Source of the DNA: Atrina japonica
Taxonomy: Eukaryota; Mollusca; Bivalvia; Pterioida; Pinnidae
NCBI GenBank assembly: GCA_030159075.1
Contig: BROG01000247.1
Coordinates: 456,001 to 520,000, forward strand
DNA length: 64,000 nucleotides
Reading direction: 5' to 3'
This document shows positions 59,460-64,000 of this stretch, piece after piece. A model generated the notes under the pieces. That model was not told where the DNA came from. It made no database searches and saw only the letters and a program-made list of their open reading frames with translations. Position 1 is the stretch's first letter. Every line of letters begins with the position of its first letter. A program made the translations under genes and the position numbers.

Positions 59460-60657
59460 GCGGTGTCCTTTTATTTGACATTTAGATATATCGACGACGT
59501 TTTGTCAATTAATAATGACAATTTCCATACATATGTCAATACTAAATATCCCAGCGAACTAGAAATAAAAGATAAAACAAAATCAAGTACACACGCTTCA
59601 AACTTAGACATTTTAGTTACTATAAATACAGACGGGAAATCAACGGAATAAGCTATACGACAAAATCGACGATGTCGGCTTTCCCGAAAATTCCGTAAAT
59701 TGTCCACATTTAAGTAGTAACATCCCACAATCACCCGCATATGGAGTTTATATTTCACAAATGATCCGATATGTAAGTGCATGTTCAACTTATGAACATT
59801 TTATATAGAGGTTAAACTACTTACTGACAAATTATTGACACAGGATATAGCGTTTGATGACAACATTCCGAATATTTTACGGTCGGTATAATAGTATGAC
59901 AGTGATAAATTTGCATTTTGAACTGAAAATTATATTTTGTATTATTTGGACATTTTATTTTGATTCATCGGATACTCCATTAGGCTACATGTGCACGTTT
60001 CTGTATAATTATATAATCCTCTGATGTTTCAAAATGTGCGACTTAACTGACTTATATTTAGACATAAATCTTTAATATAATTACAGTTTATCTTCAATAG
60101 ATATTATCAGCCAAAGGCTAAAGCTTCCTGTATGGACAGGTTAGACAAATGTTGAATTGCTTAAAAGGATTACAGACCAGTTACGGTCGATAATTTCTGT
60201 TGTGTACGATTAACATTATATATATTATGTTTAATTATTCTATTTTAATCAGTTAGGATTAAGGCCTTTGTATGGAAACACGGGTGCGAATTAGGAATTT
60301 CCTGAATCCGCCTACCATCAGTTCGAAATTAAAATCATCTTTGTTATCAAAGTTATCTTCAGCGTCTTCCTTTTTATAATCGCAACTTTACCGTGGTTAT
60401 AATGAGTCTTGTTTGCGATTACTCTGTTTCACTATGGGAAATGTTGGGTAACCTGTTCGATGGCGGTTGTTGAGACGTCTGTACCAATTCTGACGAGGAT
60501 TCCTTCCCCACGTCTTTGACTGTGGACTCACGGCGGATGTGACCGGTCGACAGGGGATGCTTACTCCCCATGGCACCTGATCCCACCTGTTGATTTCAAG
60601 AGGTTCACCAGTGTTTACAAGTTATCCTGAACCTGATTTATATTTTGGTATCTCAGA
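59460..60657 (+). pseudogene. YIDD reverse transcriptase, copy 2 (left palindrome arm, interrupted)
   Basis: It starts near the catalytic box (LTFRYIDDVLSINNDNFH), then YPSELEIKDKTKSS, ASNLDILVTINTDGK, a frameshift, 'NIPQSPAYGVYISQMIRY' (~59725), and the 'ggtcggtataat' part at 59881. Here a ~505-bp insertion (59893-60397) intervenes. The element resumes at 60404 with 'gtcttgtttgcgattactct', the C-terminal coding end, and its 3' region to ~60657. Read in reverse, the right arm at 60738-61342 shows the uninterrupted order. Confidence 0.8.
59893..60397. mobile_element. ~505-bp insertion with TATAAT flanks
   Basis: Defined by comparison with the intact arm, which reads 'ggtcggtataatagtcttg' in reverse. 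The insertion is flanked by TATAAT at 59887-59892 and 60398-60403. The outer ~22 bases at the two ends are imperfect inverted repeats (about 14 of 22 when the flank is included). No open frame. Probably a non-autonomous DNA element. Confidence 0.65.
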
Positions 60658-60737
60658 TGCACTGCTGTTTTAGCTGAATTTCATTTAGCGCAAACTTCTC
60701 TGATTGCATGCATTGAAAAGCGAGACAAACATATAAA

Positions 60738-61342
60738 AATCTCAGATACAAAAGTATAAATCAATAGAATGTCCAGGACATAGATACAAATCCGGTAAAA
60801 AATGGACAAACACGGACCTCTGGAAACCAAGAGGTGGGATCAGGTGCCATGGAGGAGTAAGCATCCCCTGTCGACCGGTCACACCCGCCGTGAGTCCACA
60901 GTCAAGTCCAATGAAACACGTGAGGAGTGTATCCTCGTCACAATTGGTACAGACGTCTCAACAACCGCCAACGAAAAGGCAACTCAACATTTCACTTAGT
61001 GAAACAGAGTAGTCGCAAACAAGACTATTATACCGACCATATAATTTGCGGAACGTTGACATTAAACGCGGTTTTCGATATCCCTGTGTCAATAATTTGT
61101 CAGTGAGTAATTTACCTCTGTATATGAAATCTTCATATGTTTGTGCACGCCCTGGCATATCGGATCATTTGTGAAATATAAACTCCATATGCAGGTGACT
61201 GAGGGATATTACTACTTAAATGTGGAAAATGTACGATGGGAAAGCCGAAATCGTCGCGTTTATCGTATAGCTTAGTTGCTAATTTCCCGTCTGTGTTTAT
61301 ATTAAGTAAAATGTCTAAGTATGAAGCGTGTGTACTTGATTC
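60738..61342 (-). pseudogene. YIDD reverse transcriptase, copy 3 (right palindrome arm)
   Basis: The minus strand reads from 'ESSTHASYLDILLNINTDGK' (61340) through 'LYDKRDDFGFPIVHFPHL', 'SNIPQSPAYGVYISQMIRYA', then after a small frameshift 'YEDFIYRGKLLTDKLLTQG', 'FRKLYGRYNSLV' and a stop near 60958. It continues into the 3' region with 'ggtgggatcaggtgcc' on the plus strand. The catalytic YIDD box is beyond the truncation and absent. It is the most complete C-terminal half of the family here. Confidence 0.8.
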
Positions 61343-61484
61343 AAACCAGAGGGATTGATAAAAGTGCCGTATCTCTTTCAATGGTGGATGATTTGATGAA
61401 TCAAAATGTAATGAAACGATTATTGCACTACGTTTGGTATGATATGCATGAGTCTCATAGTATTGATTGCAAGAATATCATGAG

Positions 61485-61591
<107 letters not shown>

Positions 61592-61599
61592 AGTCCATT

Positions 61600-62990
61600 A
61601 AGCCAATATACATGATCAGTGCCCTTTTGAAGGTGTGAATTGCTATATAGTAACTTGACCAGGTAAGGTCATATGAAGCAACGCCACCTTCCCTGTTTCA
61701 GTCAGACATGTTGAATTATATATATATTTCTTTTGTAAACAACTCAGTATATCGCCATACTGTCATTTTTGTCATTATTTCTTATATTTTCCTGATGTAG
61801 CTTTTGATCTTTGTTAATGACGTTGATGAATTATATGTTCTCTGTCAAAACTGATTCAAATAGCATGTGATATTTCAAATTTCTTTCGGAGCCTGATGTG
61901 ACCATATTTGTATATTTTTATATGAAAACATTTAGATTTTAATCTGTTTTGGAAATTTCTGTGTATTTTAAGCGTACAGAATCGTACAAAGTGTGTATAA
62001 ATGATTTGTATATCATAAGATCATACAGTTATGTTCACTTTATAATCTTAGTTAATTCCCGGTTGTAACTCACCTGACCATTTGGGACATATATGTAAAT
62101 ACAAACTAATTGTTGAATTTGTAGAAATATTAACATCCATCAACCATAGAAACACATCAAAGTCGTTTTGAGTGATAAATAACTCAAATAATGCTGTTTA
62201 GATTTTGTTGTTTTTCGTATTTAGCGATGTCAATATGTTATATGTTTTGGTTTTTTTTGTTGGGGGGTGTTTATTTGTTGTTGTTTTTTAATGATGTTTT
62301 GCGTCTTTCCATATTTTCACTTACAGTGAAGACTCCGGATTAATAAGTCATTGTTAATCACGGGTCTTAATGATGAGAATTAATAATTAAGACTCATGAT
62401 TAATAAGCGAGGTGTTGTGGTCTGCGATCGATGCAGTCAGGATTTTTCATTTTTTCAACACTGACTAAGAAAATCGACCACGCTTGTGTTAGACCCTGAA
62501 CGATCAGTGCCGAGGGATTTTTGTCATCATTTGCGTTATTTATTTGGTTACAAAGATTTCTTACATTGCCATTTTTTGCGATTTGATACCATTTCTAAGG
62601 ATGGCATAAAGCTGGCATCGACATATTGAGATAATCTAAGGGGATGTGTAAATTCAATATTTGACTGTAACCATGGTTGACATAAAAACAAAGTGAGATT
62701 TGATCAAATAAGTTTATTTCTATTTGTCTTTTTGTGGACAGACCTTTACTGTAGTACACAAGTTCGATAATTGGATATTGAACGATTTACGTTGTCTCAT
62801 CCCAATGCACGACGGAATTGTGATCACAAAACCACGCCCACTTATTGCAGCTGTGAAGAGTCATTGCCCTATATACAGAAAGAATATGATTCACTATAAC
62901 GAAATCAACCATAATGATAATGATTATAATAATTATAATTACAATAATGATGATGATAATTACAATAATTATAATCTTTAAGAATTATAT
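61600..62990. other. AT-rich spacer with a SINE2 tail remnant
   Basis: At 62278-62335, 'gatgttttgcgtctttcc' and 'attttcacttacagtgaaga' resemble the 3' end of SINE2 (minus orientation) without its body. A low-complexity (ATAATTATA)n-like stretch lies at 62908-62975. No gene call. Confidence 0.45.
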
Positions 62991-62993
62991 TCG

Positions 62994-63222
62994 GACCCCC
63001 GTGGCCGAGTGATAAGAGCATTTGACCACCTATCACTTCCGGTTAGCACAGGTTCGAGCCCCACTGGACCTTAGCTGATTTTTGTGATAAAGTTTACTTG
63101 CAGAAGGCCGGTGGTATCTTCCCTGGTACACTAGCCGGATTCTCTCCTCCACCCTTAAAAACTGAGCGCCACAATATAACCGAGAAATTGTTGAGTGGGC
63201 GATTAACAACATTCAAATAAAA
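62994..63222 (+). mobile_element. SINE1, full length
   Basis: The head 'ccccgtggccgagtgataag' (A box) and 'aggttcgagcccc' (B box) are the best preserved of the family. The body 'gctgatttttgtgataaagt' and the 3' part 'ctcctccacccttaaaaact', 'gagaaattgttgagtg' follow, then 'aacattcaaataaa'. Confidence 0.9.
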
Positions 63223-63224
63223 GA

Positions 63225-64000
63225 TATACAGATAATTATATAAAGTATTAATAAAATAAAAGTGTTTTCACTGATAGGATATCTTATAAACTTTATGAGA
63301 TTTATTACATATATTTATATAAAATATTTTGACGGTATTTTGAATGATTTAGTAATTATATTATAATAATTTGGCACGCCATAAATGGAGAGAGACAATT
63401 ACGAACAGATACAGGAAATATATGTCTTCAATGTAATATCATATCGACTGGATAAAATATTATTATTATTATTTAAACAGTTTACAAAATTACCTTAGGA
63501 ACTCGTATTTATCTAATCGTCATAGTTCCACATGTTAAATGAATCAAAGTCTGGTCCGTCATTGTCTTGTTGATAATAAGGTCCTTGGTCATCGAAGTCA
63601 CCAAAATACAATGATCTCGGCATCCAAGGTCTGCCCCCTGTTTCGGATTAATGCAAACATACTTAAGACGATACCACAAGGGGTGATAATCAACGTAAAA
63701 AGTACATAAATACAACAAATCTTGTTACAATACATCAATGCTTGATAAAACGAACTCGGTTTTACCTAATTTTATATAACGAATTAGAAGCAAACTGGGG
63801 ATGACTGTGGCTTATTCCCTGAATGCCTACCAGACTTCAGCAACATCCATTTATATGGAGCCAGTAAAAAGCTTTCTAAAGAAGATTACCAGTGAAATTT
63901 ACATACGAGATAAGTCTCATAGATGCAAACAGAAATTAAGAATTGACTATAGTAATGACATTTAGGTTTATGAGAACTTAAGTAAAGACTTGTCTGTTGT
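63225..64000. other. no recognisable feature
   Basis: AT-rich to the window end, with a short (ATT)n at about 63459-63472. Confidence 0.45.

Noticed and set aside
62994..63070. Apparent tRNA gene, and similar at 7928, 11075-11137, 41925 and 54330-54394
   Set aside because: Each is followed or preceded by a conserved SINE body and tail, so these are SINE heads and not functional tRNA genes.

Overview
This window looks like a gene-poor, AT-rich stretch of an animal nuclear genome, most likely a bivalve mollusc or a close lophotrochozoan relative. That assignment is inference. It rests on long (TA)n and (GA)n microsatellites, several minisatellites, tRNA-headed SINEs, dispersed degenerate repeats with hairpin-forming caps, and a YIDD reverse-transcriptase family that I associate with bivalves. 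I found no bacterial gene organisation, no CRISPR array, no rRNA and no intact recognised protein-coding gene. Every coding match I recognise is a decayed transposable element. Most other open frames lie inside microsatellites, minisatellites or SINEs.

Layout. 0-2 kb: three ~450-bp units of a dispersed repeat (family R) ending in a hairpin-forming cap. 2-12 kb: microsatellites, SINEs, two ~120-bp palindromic elements and the first copy of a TIR element (M2). 12-20 kb: a foldback, five SINE1 copies or fragments, and two minisatellites (47 bp and 25 bp) that each start just after a SINE1 3' end. 20-30 kb: hairpins, small inverted-repeat elements and four more minisatellites (about 59, 80, 21 and 35 bp). 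30.8-32.5 kb: relic of a non-LTR retrotransposon of the type carrying a restriction-like endonuclease. 33.7-35.0 kb: a 1.3-kb inverted-repeat element enclosing a ~365-bp duplication. 35.5-38 kb, 43.3-44.6 kb and 55.8-56.7 kb: more family R blocks in both orientations. 40.9-42.7 kb and 48-51.4 kb: paired duplicated sequences, including a TATA-like repeat and an unrecognised coding-like segment. 51.7-55.8 kb: four broken minus-strand copies of an unrecognised coding sequence (family X) around a plus-strand pogo/Tigger transposase relic. 56.7-57.5 kb: a fragment resembling the N-terminal side of Penelope-like RT. 59.4-61.4 kb: two copies of the YIDD reverse transcriptase arranged tail to tail as a large palindrome, one arm split by a ~505-bp insertion. 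62-64 kb: SINE fragments and AT-rich sequence.

The regions do not work together as a pathway. They read as layered transposon insertions, local duplications and satellite growth. The best candidates for undescribed biology are family X, the paired 41/51-kb coding-like segment, the palindromic elements with 4-bp target duplications, and the SINE families that share a body but differ in tRNA head.
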